This document shows positions 43,617-52,819 of a stretch of DNA of 64,000 bases, piece by piece. This stretch comes from Thermoanaerobacter pseudethanolicus ATCC 33223 (GTDB taxonomy: Bacteria; Bacillota; Thermoanaerobacteria; Thermoanaerobacterales; Thermoanaerobacteraceae). How positions within the stretch are numbered: the first letter of the stretch is position 1; each line of letters starts with the position of its first letter. The DNA lies in the NCBI RefSeq assembly GCF_000019085.1, contig NC_010321.1, positions 1,561,001 through 1,625,000 of the forward strand, written 5' to 3'. The position numbers and the translations under genes are program-made. The notes under the pieces are model-generated. The model saw only the letters and a list, made by a program, of their open reading frames with translations, had not been told where the DNA came from and ran no database searches.

Positions 43617-44049
43617 TTTTAGGCTGGTTGTCCAAAATATTCACTATTTTCGCAGTGAACATGCGGCTCTTTTCAAAAAAACCGTTGTTAGCGTATATAC
43701 CTGCGAAAGCCAGTGCAATAAAAAGAAGTCCCATTATGAACGAAAAAAGCTCCCTCCATATGATATTCAGGATATCTGCCAGCTTCAACCCCAGGACCAC
43801 TCCCAAAAGAAAACCTGCCAGCGGAATCACGTAAAGTATAAAAGTAGCGGAAAGCAGCGCCCTAGACTCCATCTCGATTTCCACTATCTGGCCTACTTCA
43901 GCATTCGTTTCATTTTCAGCCCAAACTTTTAAGGTCTGTTTATTCGAGCCGCTACTGCAAGCCCTACACTTTGAACAGGCAGACGTCCGTATCACTTCAA
44001 CTTCGGCTTGGTTGCCCCTCTTTGAAACAACAATAGCTCTTTCTTTCAC
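43609..44049 (-). CDS. RseC/SoxR-reducing-system family membrane protein, copy A
   Basis: The 146-residue protein has an N-terminal domain with clustered cysteines (TSACSKCRACSS, residues 22-33), then two membrane segments (LSATFILYVIPLAGFLLGVV and FSFIMGLLFIALAFAGIY). This is the RseC/RsxC-associated family layout. Role is unproven here; a link to Rnf-type electron transfer is possible in relatives. GTG start follows GGAGGG. The first 90 residues are identical to copy B at 62096, the rest diverged. Confidence 0.88.
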   Translation of the reverse strand: MKERAIVVSKRGNQAEVEVIRTSACSKCRACSSGSNKQTLKVWAENETNAEVGQIVEIEMESRALLSATFILYVIPLAGFLLGVVLGLKLADILNIIWRELFSFIMGLLFIALAFAGIYANNGFFEKSRMFTAKIVNILDNQPKKH

Positions 44050-44140
44050 TAAGAATCCCTCCGATAGTTTTTATGATATCACACAAATAGTTTTAAATCA
44101 ATGGGTGTTTAAAATAAGTTCCTCTGTTATTAGAAGTGCT

Positions 44141-44183
44141 AAAATAAAAAAGACTCCTTTGAGGAAAAACCCCACAGGAGTCT
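44141..44183 (-). terminator. Terminator of hppA, copy A
   Basis: AGACTCCT / AGGAGTCT stem (44151-44183), followed on the minus strand by TTTTTTATTTT. Confidence 0.88.
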
Positions 44184-44192
44184 TTTTCAAGA

Positions 44193-46202
44193 TTACTTCA
44201 TGAACAGCGGTGCGAAAACCAGAGCCACGATAGTCATCAGTTTTATCAGTATGTTCAAAGAAGGGCCCGAAGTGTCTTTGAAGGGGTCGCCCACGGTATC
44301 TCCCACAACGGCCGCCGCGTGGGTGGGCGTACCCTTGCCGCCATAATTTCCTTCCTCAATATACTTTTTGGCATTATCCCAAGCTCCGCCTGAGTTAGCC
44401 ATCTGGATTGCTAACATAACACCGGTCACCAGGGCACCAGCTAAAAGCCCTCCCAGAGCTTCTCTGCCAAATATAAACCCAATGGCTAGTGGTGCAATAA
44501 CAGCAATAAGACCAGGAATTATCATTTCCCTAAGAGCCGCTCTAGTGCTTATATCAACGCACCTTGCATAATCAGGCTTGGCCCTTCCTTCCATTATGCC
44601 CGGTATTTCCCTGAACTGCCTGCGAACCTCTTCGATCATCTGGTATGCCGCTTTACCCACCGCTTCCATGGTCATCGCGGAGAACAGGTAGGGCAGCATT
44701 GCCCCTATGAAGAGACCGACTATAACATCGGCCCGCAGAAGGTTAATACCCTCTTTCAAACCGGCGGCTGTAGTGTATGCCGAGAACAGCGCCAGAGCCG
44801 TCAGCGCTGCGGAACCAATGGCAAACCCTTTGCCCATGGCTGCCGTAGTATTTCCGACCGCATCCAACTTATCGGTGATTTTTCTGACAGATGGGTCAAG
44901 TTCGGCCATTTCCGCAATACCACCGGCGTTGTCGGCTATGGGCCCGTAGGCATCTACCGCAACGGTCATGCCCGTAGTAGACAGCATACCGATTGCCGCG
45001 AGAGCTATGCCGTAGAGGCCGGCAAATTTATAGGATATAATTACCGCCAGGGCTATAAACAGCACCGGCAGAGCTGTACTTTTCATTCCGACCGCCAGGC
45101 CTGTTATAATGTTAGTGGCTGGGCCGGTCTGGGATGATTTTGCGATTTCTTTCACTGGGTTGTAGTTGGAAGAAGTATAATATTCGGTAAGCATTCCTAT
45201 AATAATACCCACCACGATACCGGAAGCAGTCGCATAAAAAGCGTTTATTTCCCGCAGGAAGTACCTGCTGAGGAAGAAAGTGGCCAGTATCACAAAGATG
45301 CCGCTGGCAAAGCTCCCTTTGCTGAGAGCCTTCTGGGGATCGGCTCCCTCTCCGGTCCTCACGAACAGAGTACCAATGATGGAGCTTATTATTCCCGCCG
45401 CCGCCACAAGCATTGGGAAGATGATGCCCTTGATACCATATGGTTGTCCCGTCATAGGACTGATGGCAACGGCGCCAATGGCTATACCGGACACTATTGA
45501 ACCCACGTAGGATTCGAAAAGGTCGGCCCCCATACCAGCCACATCACCTACGTTATCCCCTACATTGTCAGCTATTACCGCCGGATTCCTGGGATCATCT
45601 TCAGGTATGCCGACTTCCACCTTACCGACCAGGTCTGCTCCGACGTCGGCAGCTTTAGTATATATTCCCCCGCCCACCCGGGCAAACAGAGCTATGGAAC
45701 TGGCTCCGAGGGCAAAACCATTGATGACGTCAAAGCTTTTTACATCCGACGGGTTCCCGAACAGGAAGTATAGTATCCCAAGGCCCAGAAGACCCAGGCC
45801 AACCACCGACATCCCCATAACGGTGCCGCCGGAAAAAGCTATAGAAAGGGCCTTATTCATTCCTTCCCGTGCCGCATTGGCGGTTCTTACATTGGCTCTG
45901 GTAGCGACGCTCATGCCGATAAATCCCGCTAGAACAGAAGCTATAGACCCGGTTATGTAACTTATGGCCGTCTGCCAGTTTATAAATGTGCCTATAACTA
46001 GGAACATTATAATAACGAATATCGCCAAGGTTTTATATTCCCTGAAGAGAAAAGCCATGGCACCTTCGTGTATGGCGTCGGATATTTCGCGCATACGCTC
46101 GTTCCCTGCAGGGCTCTTGACAACCCTCATGACGTTAATGAAGGCAAACAAAAGTGCAAGTAAGCCCGAGACGGGCGCTATCCACATTAATCCTTCCATC
46201 AT
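44193..46202 (-). CDS. hppA: K+-dependent membrane pyrophosphatase, copy A
   Basis: The enzyme couples pyrophosphate hydrolysis to H+ or Na+ pumping. The 669 residues form about 16 membrane segments. The substrate site [20 protein letters not shown] is near residue 210. [10 protein letters not shown], with alanine where K+-independent enzymes have lysine, marks the K+-dependent class. The end has [14 protein letters not shown] and [16 protein letters not shown]. Base composition is visibly GC-richer than the neighbouring genes, suggesting transfer. The RseC-like gene follows it. Confidence 0.96.
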   Translation of the reverse strand: MMEGLMWIAPVSGLLALLFAFINVMRVVKSPAGNERMREISDAIHEGAMAFLFREYKTLAIFVIIMFLVIGTFINWQTAISYITGSIASVLAGFIGMSVATRANVRTANAAREGMNKALSIAFSGGTVMGMSVVGLGLLGLGILYFLFGNPSDVKSFDVINGFALGASSIALFARVGGGIYTKAADVGADLVGKVEVGIPEDDPRNPAVIADNVGDNVGDVAGMGADLFESYVGSIVSGIAIGAVAISPMTGQPYGIKGIIFPMLVAAAGIISSIIGTLFVRTGEGADPQKALSKGSFASGIFVILATFFLSRYFLREINAFYATASGIVVGIIIGMLTEYYTSSNYNPVKEIAKSSQTGPATNIITGLAVGMKSTALPVLFIALAVIISYKFAGLYGIALAAIGMLSTTGMTVAVDAYGPIADNAGGIAEMAELDPSVRKITDKLDAVGNTTAAMGKGFAIGSAALTALALFSAYTTAAGLKEGINLLRADVIVGLFIGAMLPYLFSAMTMEAVGKAAYQMIEEVRRQFREIPGIMEGRAKPDYARCVDISTRAALREMIIPGLIAVIAPLAIGFIFGREALGGLLAGALVTGVMLAIQMANSGGAWDNAKKYIEEGNYGGKGTPTHAAAVVGDTVGDPFKDTSGPSLNILIKLMTIVALVFAPLFMK

Positions 46203-46420
46203 TCCCCCTCATTCTCCCTCCAAAAAGTAAATTGTTTTAGGCCATTGCAGAAACCAAAAACCTCACAAACTGCCATTAGCTATTATTGTTTGTAAATATT
46301 ATTTTACCACTATTTTTTGTTAATTTGAATATATATTGTTTAATTTGTTCTTCTATATTTTCGCTTATTGTTGTATAACACAAGCATTTACGAGTAAGTT
46401 ACCCCTTTATTTAATTAAGG
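46203..46420. other. Gap upstream of hppA copy A
   Basis: This holds the hppA ribosome binding site (GAGGGGGA) and an AT-rich run. I see no gene or repeat in it. Confidence 0.4.
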
Positions 46421-46909
46421 TTAGAAAAACAAACTTCCTACGCCATAACTCAATATCATAATTAAAATGGCTGCTATAATATTTCCCATAAATATGGCCA
46501 AAAGTGCCTGCTTGAATTTCATGTTTAAAAGAGCTGCAGCCAAACTTCCACTCCATACTCCCGTTCCAGGCAAAGGAATAGCTACTACCAGTACAAGCCC
46601 CCATACGCCATATTTCTGTATTTTTTCCCCATTATATTTTAAAGATCTATCTGTAAGCTTATCTACTAACTTTTTAAATAATCTCGTTTTTTTAAGACGA
46701 TTAAATATAGGTTTAATGGTAAATAATATAAAGGGTGCCGGTATCATACTACCTATCAAGCTTATAATCGTAGCATAAAAAGGAGATAACCCTAAAGATA
46801 TGCCTATTGGAATTGCTCCTCTAAGCTCTATTACTGGCAATGCTGCTATAAATAGAACTGCTAATTCTCTGGGTAGAAAATTGAGTATTTCTTTTACAAA
46901 TAATTCCAT
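46421..46909 (-). CDS. COG2426 small multidrug export family protein
   Basis: This membrane protein of about 162 residues has four to five hydrophobic segments and the family signature LPVIELRGAIPIGISLGLSP near residues 25-44, with VAIPLPGTGVWSGSLAAALL in the second half. The label comes from the Pfam family; export activity is not established. ATG 46909 follows AGGGGT; an ATG two codons earlier is also possible. Confidence 0.88.
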   Translation of the reverse strand: MELFVKEILNFLPRELAVLFIAALPVIELRGAIPIGISLGLSPFYATIISLIGSMIPAPFILFTIKPIFNRLKKTRLFKKLVDKLTDRSLKYNGEKIQKYGVWGLVLVVAIPLPGTGVWSGSLAAALLNMKFKQALLAIFMGNIIAAILIMILSYGVGSLFF

Positions 46910-46929
46910 TATCATACCCCTTTACATCC

Positions 46930-47125
46930 TACTATTATGAAATCCTACAAAGTTTTCTCCAAAGGTTTCGTGAAAGTTAGAATTTCTTTGTAATTTACAT
47001 ACTCCGCTAATAAATTTATACACTTTGTTATACTAAATAGCTTGCTCTACATTTTTATCATTATCCTTATTCTAGTCTTTTTAATATTATTATATATCAT
47101 AAATGATAAATTTTGAACAATATTT
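46930..47125 (-). pseudogene. First Rpn-family nuclease remnant
   Basis: Two patches match the intact Rpn gene at 57.9-58.96 kb. TTCTCCAAAGGTTTCGTGAA at 46958 matches its middle, and 47038-47120 (CTACATTTTTATCATTATCC, then CATAAATGATAAATTTTGAA) matches its 5' end and leader. The part between is deleted and no frame is open. Confidence 0.7.
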
Positions 47126-47295
47126 CTTTGTAATCTATACTATCTAATAATTTTTCTTCCCCATTATACAACACTATCGGAATTATATCTGGCAATTTGA
47201 TATCCTTTTTCCTCGCCCTTTTTCTAATATCTGTCCATATTTCTAACATGTAATTCCTGTTTTACAAAACTTCTTAATAACTCTATGAATACCCG
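47125..47295 (-). pseudogene. Second Rpn-family nuclease remnant
   Basis: CATTATACAACACTATCGGA and CCATATTTCTAACATGTAA match the middle of the intact Rpn gene; CTGTTTTACAAAACTTCTTA then ATAACTCTATGAATAC match its N-terminal coding part. It is cut at about 47295, where CARF-gene sequence begins. Confidence 0.7.
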
Positions 47296-47573
47296 TTATT
47301 GCAGACATAGCTTTAGTGCCACCTGTAAAATCAATGGCAGTTTTATCTGGTTTACCCCATTTATCTACATAAACTCCCTTTAAAATCTTATAAATTTCAA
47401 TAGGACTATCTTTTACAATTTCTTCTGCTATGTACTGAGAAGGTAATAAACCAGTTAACTCTATTACTTTGTCTAAATTTTCTATGGTACATCACATTAG
47501 CAAATTCTTTCTTTAAAACTTCCTTCTTTTCTGGTGCAATCTTTTCTTTTGTAATTAAATTTACAATTGGCAT
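47296..47573 (-). pseudogene. Fragment of a CARF-domain gene (middle part)
   Basis: The minus strand encodes MPIVNLITKEKIAPEKKEVL then KKEFANVMYHR, and in another frame ENLDKVIELTGLLPSQYIAE, EIVKDSPIEIYKILKGVY and DKTAIDFTGGTKAMSAITG. D-F-T-G-G-T-K-A-M-S is the hallmark of CARF proteins of CRISPR type III loci (TIGR02710-like). The frames are broken and both ends are joined to unrelated relics. Confidence 0.72.
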
Positions 47574-47587
47574 AATTCTCACATATT

Positions 47588-47640
47588 GCCATAACTCCTC
47601 CTATAGTAAGCCCAAACCCCTCGTGAATATCCGGCAAAAA
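47588..47640 (-). pseudogene. Short rtcB N-terminal scrap
   Basis: CATAACTCCTCCTATAGTAA then CCTCGTGAATATCCGGC encodes PDIHEGFGLTIGGVMAI, matching the intact rtcB motif PDIHEGFGLPIGGVMAI at about 61.65 kb. Only some 50 bases are recognisable. A 72-codon frame across it (47497-47715) is a chance join of this scrap, CARF sequence and the end of the aldo/keto reductase region. Confidence 0.78.
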
Positions 47641-47653
47641 ATAATACTCGCCT

Positions 47654-48571
47654 TTATGGTAATTTATTTCCTGCAGCTCTATATAACTCATACCATTCCT
47701 CTCTTGTAAGTTCAATCTCTGATGCTTTGCATATATCTTTCAATCGAGAAGGATTTGTCGTACCAACAATAGGTTGTATCTTTGCTGGATGTCTTAAAAT
47801 CCATGCAATAGGTATAGCAATATTTGGCACACCCTTTTTAGCAGCAATTTCGTCAATTTTGTCATTAAGTTCTTTAAATTTTTCGTTACCTAAAAAAGTG
47901 CCTTCAAAAAATCCATATTGGAACGGTGACCATGCCTGTATCGTAATATTCTTTAACCTGCAATACTCCAAAACACTGCCATCTCTATCTATAGACTGAT
48001 CTACTTTCATATTCACATTAAAACCAGAATCTATCATACCTGTATGCATAATACTAAACTGCAATTGGTTTATGATAAGCTTTTGGTTTAAATACTTACT
48101 AAGCAGTTCTATCTGCATCGGATTAAAATTACTTACACCGAAATTTCTAACCTTGCCACTGCTGTGAAGTATTGAAAAAGCCTCTGCAACCTCTTCTGGT
48201 TCCATCAAAGTATCAGGACGGTGTAATAACAGAACATCTATGTAGTCAGTTTTGAGTCTTTTTAAGCTTCCATCGACAGATTTTAAAATATGTTCTTTTG
48301 AAAAGTCATAATACCCTTTTCTAATACCACACTTAGTCTGAATAATGATTTTTTCTCTAATACTAGGCTTCATATCTATAGCTTCAGCAAAAACTTCTTC
48401 AGATTTGCCACCGCCATATATATCAGCATGGTCAAAAAAATTTATACCTTCTTCTAAAGCCGTATTTATAAGTTCCGCCACTTCTTTTACAGACTTATCA
48501 GCAATCCTCATACAACCCAATGCAATTGCCGATGCCTTTATCTCCCCATTACCAATATTGATATACTTCAT
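47654..48571 (-). CDS. Aldo/keto reductase
   Basis: The 305-residue protein is a YdhF-like NADPH oxidoreductase. It opens SAIALGCMRIADKSV and has the catalytic tyrosine and aspartate in FFDHADIYGGG, the lysine in IQTKCGIRKG, and HRPDTLMEPEEVAEAF. NADPH contact PIVGTTNPSRL lies near the end. The substrate is unknown. Its stop codon lies within 15 bases of the relic zone. Confidence 0.93.
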   Translation of the reverse strand: MKYINIGNGEIKASAIALGCMRIADKSVKEVAELINTALEEGINFFDHADIYGGGKSEEVFAEAIDMKPSIREKIIIQTKCGIRKGYYDFSKEHILKSVDGSLKRLKTDYIDVLLLHRPDTLMEPEEVAEAFSILHSSGKVRNFGVSNFNPMQIELLSKYLNQKLIINQLQFSIMHTGMIDSGFNVNMKVDQSIDRDGSVLEYCRLKNITIQAWSPFQYGFFEGTFLGNEKFKELNDKIDEIAAKKGVPNIAIPIAWILRHPAKIQPIVGTTNPSRLKDICKASEIELTREEWYELYRAAGNKLP

Positions 48572-48762
48572 TTAAAACACCTCTTAATTTTTTGTTTTTA
48601 TTATAACATACAGCGAAAATTTTTCTAACCGTTTTTCACTAAATCCTATCTTATCTCTGGTTACAATATAATCAACTTTTTTCGTCTTACGTCATTCCCA
48701 AACTTCGATTAATTATAAGGTAATAAAGGTGACTATATTAAAATCATTATAGTACTTACATA

Positions 48763-49317
48763 TCATTCCAAAGACAAAATATCTTTTCCGCTTTCCAAAT
48801 CAATTATATGAACACTTCCACTTTCAACTTCAATAAACCCTACTGAATTAATCTTATCTTCCCGTTTGCTAAGGGATGTAGAACCCGGATTAATCACCAC
48901 ACAATTTTCAATCTTTTTTATTAAAGGAATATGCGTATGTCCCGTTATAAAATAATCCAATTTATACTTCTTAATCAACTTATGTATATCTTCGTCAGAA
49001 ATACTGTGACCATGATTAATCATAAATCTCTTCCCTTCAATGAAAGCAAAAACATACGGCGTTTGTATAGGCACCTCAAGCATCATTTGGTCAACATAAG
49101 CATCACAATTCCCTTCCGCAATCAAAAGCGGAACAGGACAAGCATTTATTGCATCAGCAAGTTTTTTAGGGTCATATCCTTCAGGAATTGGATTACGGGG
49201 TCCATGATATAAAACATCCCCTGCATGTAAAATAATATCCGAATCCTTTAAAAAATCCCACGCCTTTTCCCATGATTTATAATCTCCATGAGTGTCACTT
49301 ATAACACCAATTTTCAT
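48763..49317 (-). CDS. YfcE-type phosphodiesterase
   Basis: This calcineurin-like metallophosphoesterase has the metal ligands DTHGD (residues 8-12), HAGDVLYHGP near 31, EGNCDAYVD near 70, INHGHS and TGHTHIP. The 184 residues match YfcE, which acts on phosphodiester model substrates; the natural substrate is unknown. It ends with NPGSTSLSKR. It stands alone. Confidence 0.92.
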   Translation of the reverse strand: MKIGVISDTHGDYKSWEKAWDFLKDSDIILHAGDVLYHGPRNPIPEGYDPKKLADAINACPVPLLIAEGNCDAYVDQMMLEVPIQTPYVFAFIEGKRFMINHGHSISDEDIHKLIKKYKLDYFITGHTHIPLIKKIENCVVINPGSTSLSKREDKINSVGFIEVESGSVHIIDLESGKDILSLE

Positions 49318-49385
49318 AAAATATCACCCTACCTTTCTACACCTTAATTTTAATTTTATCATTTTATAAAGCAAAATCCAACACA

Positions 49386-49476
49386 AATATTAAGAAAATT
49401 CCGACATACCATGACAAAAATAATCTAAACTTATTTTGGAACACCTGATACCAAAAGTTATATTCTGTTGCATGTA
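49386..49476. repeat. Left copy of a dispersed repeat before lemA
   Basis: AATATTAAGAAAATT, a less similar middle, then GATACCAAAAGTTATATTCT and GTTGCATGTA recur at 52203-52277 with one indel and few mismatches. The rest of 49318-49623 holds only the lemA promoter zone (TATAATATAATG near 49490) and the ribosome binding site. Confidence 0.75.
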
Positions 49477-49623
49477 TAATAGATATATAATATAATGAAA
49501 CTAAGAAAGATTTAAGAAAACAAGAATATAAAAGCTATTAAAATGTCAAACTTAGTGTAAGAAAATTAAAGGAGCAAATATGGTAGGTCAGAAATTTATA
49601 ATGAATATGAAGGAGGAAATCAA

Positions 49624-50169
49624 ATGATATGGATAATTTTAGGTATCGTAGCAGTTATAGTTTTGTGGTTTATTGTGACTTACAATGGTTTTATTAATTT
49701 GAAAAACAGAGTAGAAAATGCTTGGGCGCAAATAGATGTACAGTTAAAGAGAAGATATGACCTTATACCTAACCTTGTGAATACAGTAAAAGGATATGCT
49801 GCTCATGAAAAAGAGATTTTTGAAAATTTAGGAGAATTAAGGGCTAAGGCAATGGGAGCTCAATCAGTAAAAGAAGTAGGAGATACTAATAATCAGATTA
49901 CACAAGCTCTTAAGACAATTTTTGCTGTTGCAGAAAATTATCCGGAATTAAAGGCAAATGAAAATTTTTTAAAACTCCAAGAAGAATTAACTAATACAGA
50001 AAATAAAATTGCTTTTGCAAGACAGTTTTATAATGATATAGTCATGCAGTACAATGCAGCACAACAGAGAATCCCTGCTTCTATTGTTGCAAATATGATG
50101 AGATTAACACCCAAGGAATATTATCCTGTTGATGAAGGTGAAAGAGGACCTATTAATGTTCAATTTTGA
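49624..50169 (+). CDS. LemA family protein
   Basis: The 181-residue protein has one N-terminal membrane segment ([20 protein letters not shown]) followed by the LemA helical domain: [48 protein letters not shown] and the end [10 protein letters not shown]. Its function is not settled. AAGGAGG precedes ATG. It is followed 20 bases on by htpX, a very common pairing. Confidence 0.94.
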   Translation: MIWIILGIVAVIVLWFIVTYNGFINLKNRVENAWAQIDVQLKRRYDLIPNLVNTVKGYAAHEKEIFENLGELRAKAMGAQSVKEVGDTNNQITQALKTIFAVAENYPELKANENFLKLQEELTNTENKIAFARQFYNDIVMQYNAAQQRIPASIVANMMRLTPKEYYPVDEGERGPINVQF

Positions 50170-50189
50170 TTAACGAGGGTGTGAGTGTA

Positions 50190-51089
50190 ATGTCTAGAAA
50201 AACTCTATATGAACTTCAAGCAGAAAATGTAAGGAAAACTTATCTATTTATAGTTACATTTTCTCTTATACTTTTTGCTATAGGTTATTTTTTTGTATGG
50301 TATTTCAACTGGGGACTTACAGGAATAGTTCTTTTAGCAATTTTCATTGTGCTGTATAATTGGATAGCGTATGAACAGTCAGATAAAATAGCTCTCGCGT
50401 CGGTGGGAGCCATTCCGGCAAATCCAGAGGAGTATTATGTTCTTCATAATATTGTGGAAGAAGTCGCTCTCGCAGCAGGTATACCAAAGCCCAATGTTTA
50501 TATAATGGAAGAATCCCAACCTAATGCTTTTGCTACGGGCAAAGACCCAAAGCATGCTTCTGTTTGTGTCACAACCGGTCTACTTCAAATGATGAATAGA
50601 GAAGAGCTCCAAGGAGTAATAGCTCATGAAATATCTCACATCAGAAATAGAGATATACTTTTAATGACGGTTGTTGCAGTTGTTGCAGGACTTATAATTT
50701 TACTCAGGGATGTAATGCTAAGAAGTATGTGGTGGGGAATGGGAGAAAGCAGAAGAAGAGATAAAAATGACAATGGAGCTATAATTCTCCTCATTATTGG
50801 GCTTATTTTTTCTATTATTGCTCCTCTTATTGTATTAATTATAAGGTCTGCAATTTCAAGACAAAGAGAATATTTGGCAGATGCAACTGGTGCCTTTATT
50901 GTAAGAGATCCCTATGGTCTTGCATCAGCTCTTGAAAAAATAGGTAGTTATACTAGACCCATGAGAGTTACCTCTGACGCAACAGCTCATTTGTTTATAT
51001 CAAATCCTTTTGGAAGAGCGGAAAAGTTATTTGCAACTCATCCACCGATTGAAGAGAGAATTAAGAGGTTGAAGAGCCTTACAATGTAA
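50190..51089 (+). CDS. htpX: HtpX-type membrane zinc metalloprotease
   Basis: HtpX degrades damaged membrane proteins. The zinc motif HEISH lies in [18 protein letters not shown] and the third ligand in [14 protein letters not shown]. Four membrane segments are seen. I place the start at ATG 50190, after GAGGGTGTGAG; an in-frame start at 50166 overlaps the lemA stop. Substrate motif PNAFATG is present. Confidence 0.95.
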   Translation: MSRKTLYELQAENVRKTYLFIVTFSLILFAIGYFFVWYFNWGLTGIVLLAIFIVLYNWIAYEQSDKIALASVGAIPANPEEYYVLHNIVEEVALAAGIPKPNVYIMEESQPNAFATGKDPKHASVCVTTGLLQMMNREELQGVIAHEISHIRNRDILLMTVVAVVAGLIILLRDVMLRSMWWGMGESRRRDKNDNGAIILLIIGLIFSIIAPLIVLIIRSAISRQREYLADATGAFIVRDPYGLASALEKIGSYTRPMRVTSDATAHLFISNPFGRAEKLFATHPPIEERIKRLKSLTM

Positions 51090-51128
51090 AAGACATAAGA
51101 AAATTTTATAAGGAAGGTGTAAATAGTA

Positions 51129-52142
51129 ATGAAAGAAAAAGCGACATTAGAAGAGTGGAAAGAATTGTATGAGGTAACTGTTAAAATAAAGGAATTAAAT
51201 CCTTGGAAATATTTTTGGGATGTAGATATAATAACATTAATTTTGCCAGAAAATGAAGAACCAGTATATTGTAGTGTAATGGGAAGAGGAGGAGAATTTT
51301 ACGGTATAGGTTTTTATTTTGGGTTTGATGCTTTGGACAATTTTTACAAAATTATTGAGACTACTGATATGCCACCAGAGCAAATTCAGCGATTTCAAGA
51401 AGATAATGTAATTATATGCTATTTTGGGGATAGAGAAGAGTTGTTTAAAGAAGAATTGCAAATTGTAAAAGACCTGGGATTGAAGTTTAGAGGTAGGAAT
51501 AACTGGATCTATTTTAGGTCTTTCAAGAAAGGATATGCTCCTTATATTTTGAATAAAGAAGAAGTATTAAAACAGACAGCAATAATGAGACATTTATTAC
51601 AAGCACTAAAAAATTACATTGAAGAAGATATTGTAGTTAACTTCGAAGAGGGAGAAACTTTAGTTCATAAATACGATGAGCAAAAAAATCAATGGGTTAC
51701 TTTAGCAGCTCCCCTTTTGTTACCCCAAAGAAAATATTTAATCCCTATATTAAAAGATGAGCTTCTTTTATCAAGAATGGCAAAGCAAACAACTACTTCT
51801 GCCGAAATAGAAGTTGATATAGCGTACTTGAATACCATAATTAGAGATAAAGAATATGATAGACCAATTGCAGGGAGAATTTGTATTCTTGCTGATTCTA
51901 AATCAGGGATGATAATAGATCAACATATTCTTTCTCCAGAAGACGATGAAGTGCAATATATTTTTGATATGGTAATTCCATATATTTTAAATATGGGTAA
52001 ACCAAAGAAAATATTTGTAAGAGATGAATATTTATTTCATTTATTGGTTGATTTGTGTGAAAGGACTAAAATTGGTTTGCATATAAAGAGCCGATTAAAT
52101 GCGATTGATTATTTCATAGAAGAATTTGTAAACTTTAGATAG
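51129..52142 (+). CDS. DUF7309/DUF6930-type hypothetical protein
   Basis: This 337-residue soluble protein recalls a Firmicute family with two domains: an N-terminal one (WKELYEVTVKIKELNPWKYF, then VYCSVMGRGGEFYGIGFYFG) and a C-terminal one (DRPIAGRICILADSKSGMII, then FVRDEYLFHLLVDLCERTKI). I know no function. AAGGAGG-like AAGGAAGG precedes ATG at 51129. It follows htpX by 39 bases, so it may share the transcript. Confidence 0.78.
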   Translation: MKEKATLEEWKELYEVTVKIKELNPWKYFWDVDIITLILPENEEPVYCSVMGRGGEFYGIGFYFGFDALDNFYKIIETTDMPPEQIQRFQEDNVIICYFGDREELFKEELQIVKDLGLKFRGRNNWIYFRSFKKGYAPYILNKEEVLKQTAIMRHLLQALKNYIEEDIVVNFEEGETLVHKYDEQKNQWVTLAAPLLLPQRKYLIPILKDELLLSRMAKQTTTSAEIEVDIAYLNTIIRDKEYDRPIAGRICILADSKSGMIIDQHILSPEDDEVQYIFDMVIPYILNMGKPKKIFVRDEYLFHLLVDLCERTKIGLHIKSRLNAIDYFIEEFVNFR

Positions 52143-52143
52143 G

Positions 52144-52166
52144 GAGCAGGATTTTATCTGCTCTTA
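52144..52166 (+). terminator. Weak terminator after the DUF6930 gene
   Basis: GAGCAGGATTTTATCTGCTC is a 6-bp stem followed by TTACTTATTTTC. Confidence 0.5.
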
Positions 52167-52202
52167 CTTATTTTCAAGGTAATATATAATATCGCTGATG
52201 TA

Positions 52203-52277
52203 AATATTAAGAAAATTTCAACAAGTTCTGACTTATTTTAACGCACTGGATACCAAAGTTATATTCTGTTGCATGTA
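52203..52277. repeat. Right copy of the dispersed repeat
   Basis: This matches 49386-49476. It overlaps the 3' part of the P-loop kinase scrap: the minus strand reads RYMQQNITLVSSALK across it. Confidence 0.75.
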
Positions 52278-52355
52278 CCGCTTTTTCTTGAGCTCTGCCG
52301 CAAAAGTTGACTTGCCTGCACCTGGAAGCCCTACAAGAAGGACAAGAGCCCCCAT
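52233..52355 (-). pseudogene. Truncated P-loop kinase scrap
   Basis: ATG at 52355 follows GGGGAGAG and encodes 40 residues, MGALVLLVGLPGAGKSTFAA then ELKKKRYMQQ. The P-loop GLPGAGKST is complete but the rest of a kinase-like ATPase is missing; the frame stops in the dispersed repeat. It could be a small nucleotide or polynucleotide kinase remnant. Confidence 0.7.
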
Positions 52356-52427
52356 TTTCTCTCCCCTCATTCTCTTTTATTTAACTCTATTTTAACAAGT
52401 TTGAGCCGTAAAACAAAATTTTTAAAA

Positions 52428-52490
52428 AACTTTTACTATTCTTCCTGTGTTTTTATCAATAATTTCTATTATTATATCCAGCCTGCCGTA
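52428..52490 (-). pseudogene. McrC gene scrap
   Basis: AACTTTTACTATTCTTCCTG then TGTTTTTATCAATAATTTCT and ATTATTATATCC are identical to bases at about 54287-54345 inside mcrC, ending just past GCCTGCCG. It encodes the part around IIIEIIDKNTGRIVKV. The remaining bases in 52356-52555 show no gene. Confidence 0.8.
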
Positions 52491-52555
52491 GAAATTATCT
52501 AAATTCTCTATTTTATAGCATTATTCATTTCTTACCAATTCCTCAGCATTCATTC

Positions 52556-52819
52556 CTATTCGTAATGTGTCCACATCCTATACATCTTTATAATGTGTTC
52601 ATCCTCTAAAATTTCATAAATTATTCTGTGCTGAATATTTATTCTTCTTGAAAGTTTCCCTTGGAGATCACCTTTTAATTTTTCGTATGGAGGAGGATTT
52701 TGATGCGGATTTTCTTTTAATATTTTTAAAATTTCTTTTGCTTTTTTGTCAAGTCCACACGCTTCTAATTTTTTTGCATCTTTTAGAGCGTATTTAGAAA
52801 ATTTTAATTTATATCCCAT
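52556..52819 (-). CDS. yoeB: YoeB/Txe family mRNA interferase toxin
   Basis: The 87-residue RelE-fold toxin cleaves mRNA on the ribosome. Features are LKFSKYALKDAKKLEACGL at the start, PPYEKLKGDLQGKLSRRINI and HRIIYEI in the middle, and the C-terminal histidine-tyrosine pair in MWTHYE. It overlaps its antitoxin by 16 bases. The catalytic residues look intact. Confidence 0.93.
   Translation of the reverse strand: MGYKLKFSKYALKDAKKLEACGLDKKAKEILKILKENPHQNPPPYEKLKGDLQGKLSRRINIQHRIIYEILEDEHIIKMYRMWTHYE

Noticed and set aside
44368-45960. Several plus-strand open frames inside hppA copy A (and the same in copy B)
   Set aside because: They are alanine/proline-rich shadows of the GC-rich minus-strand gene, without ribosome binding sites.
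47497-47715. 72-codon minus-strand frame read as a gene
   Set aside because: It is a chance fusion of an rtcB scrap with out-of-frame CARF sequence; no family matches its whole length.
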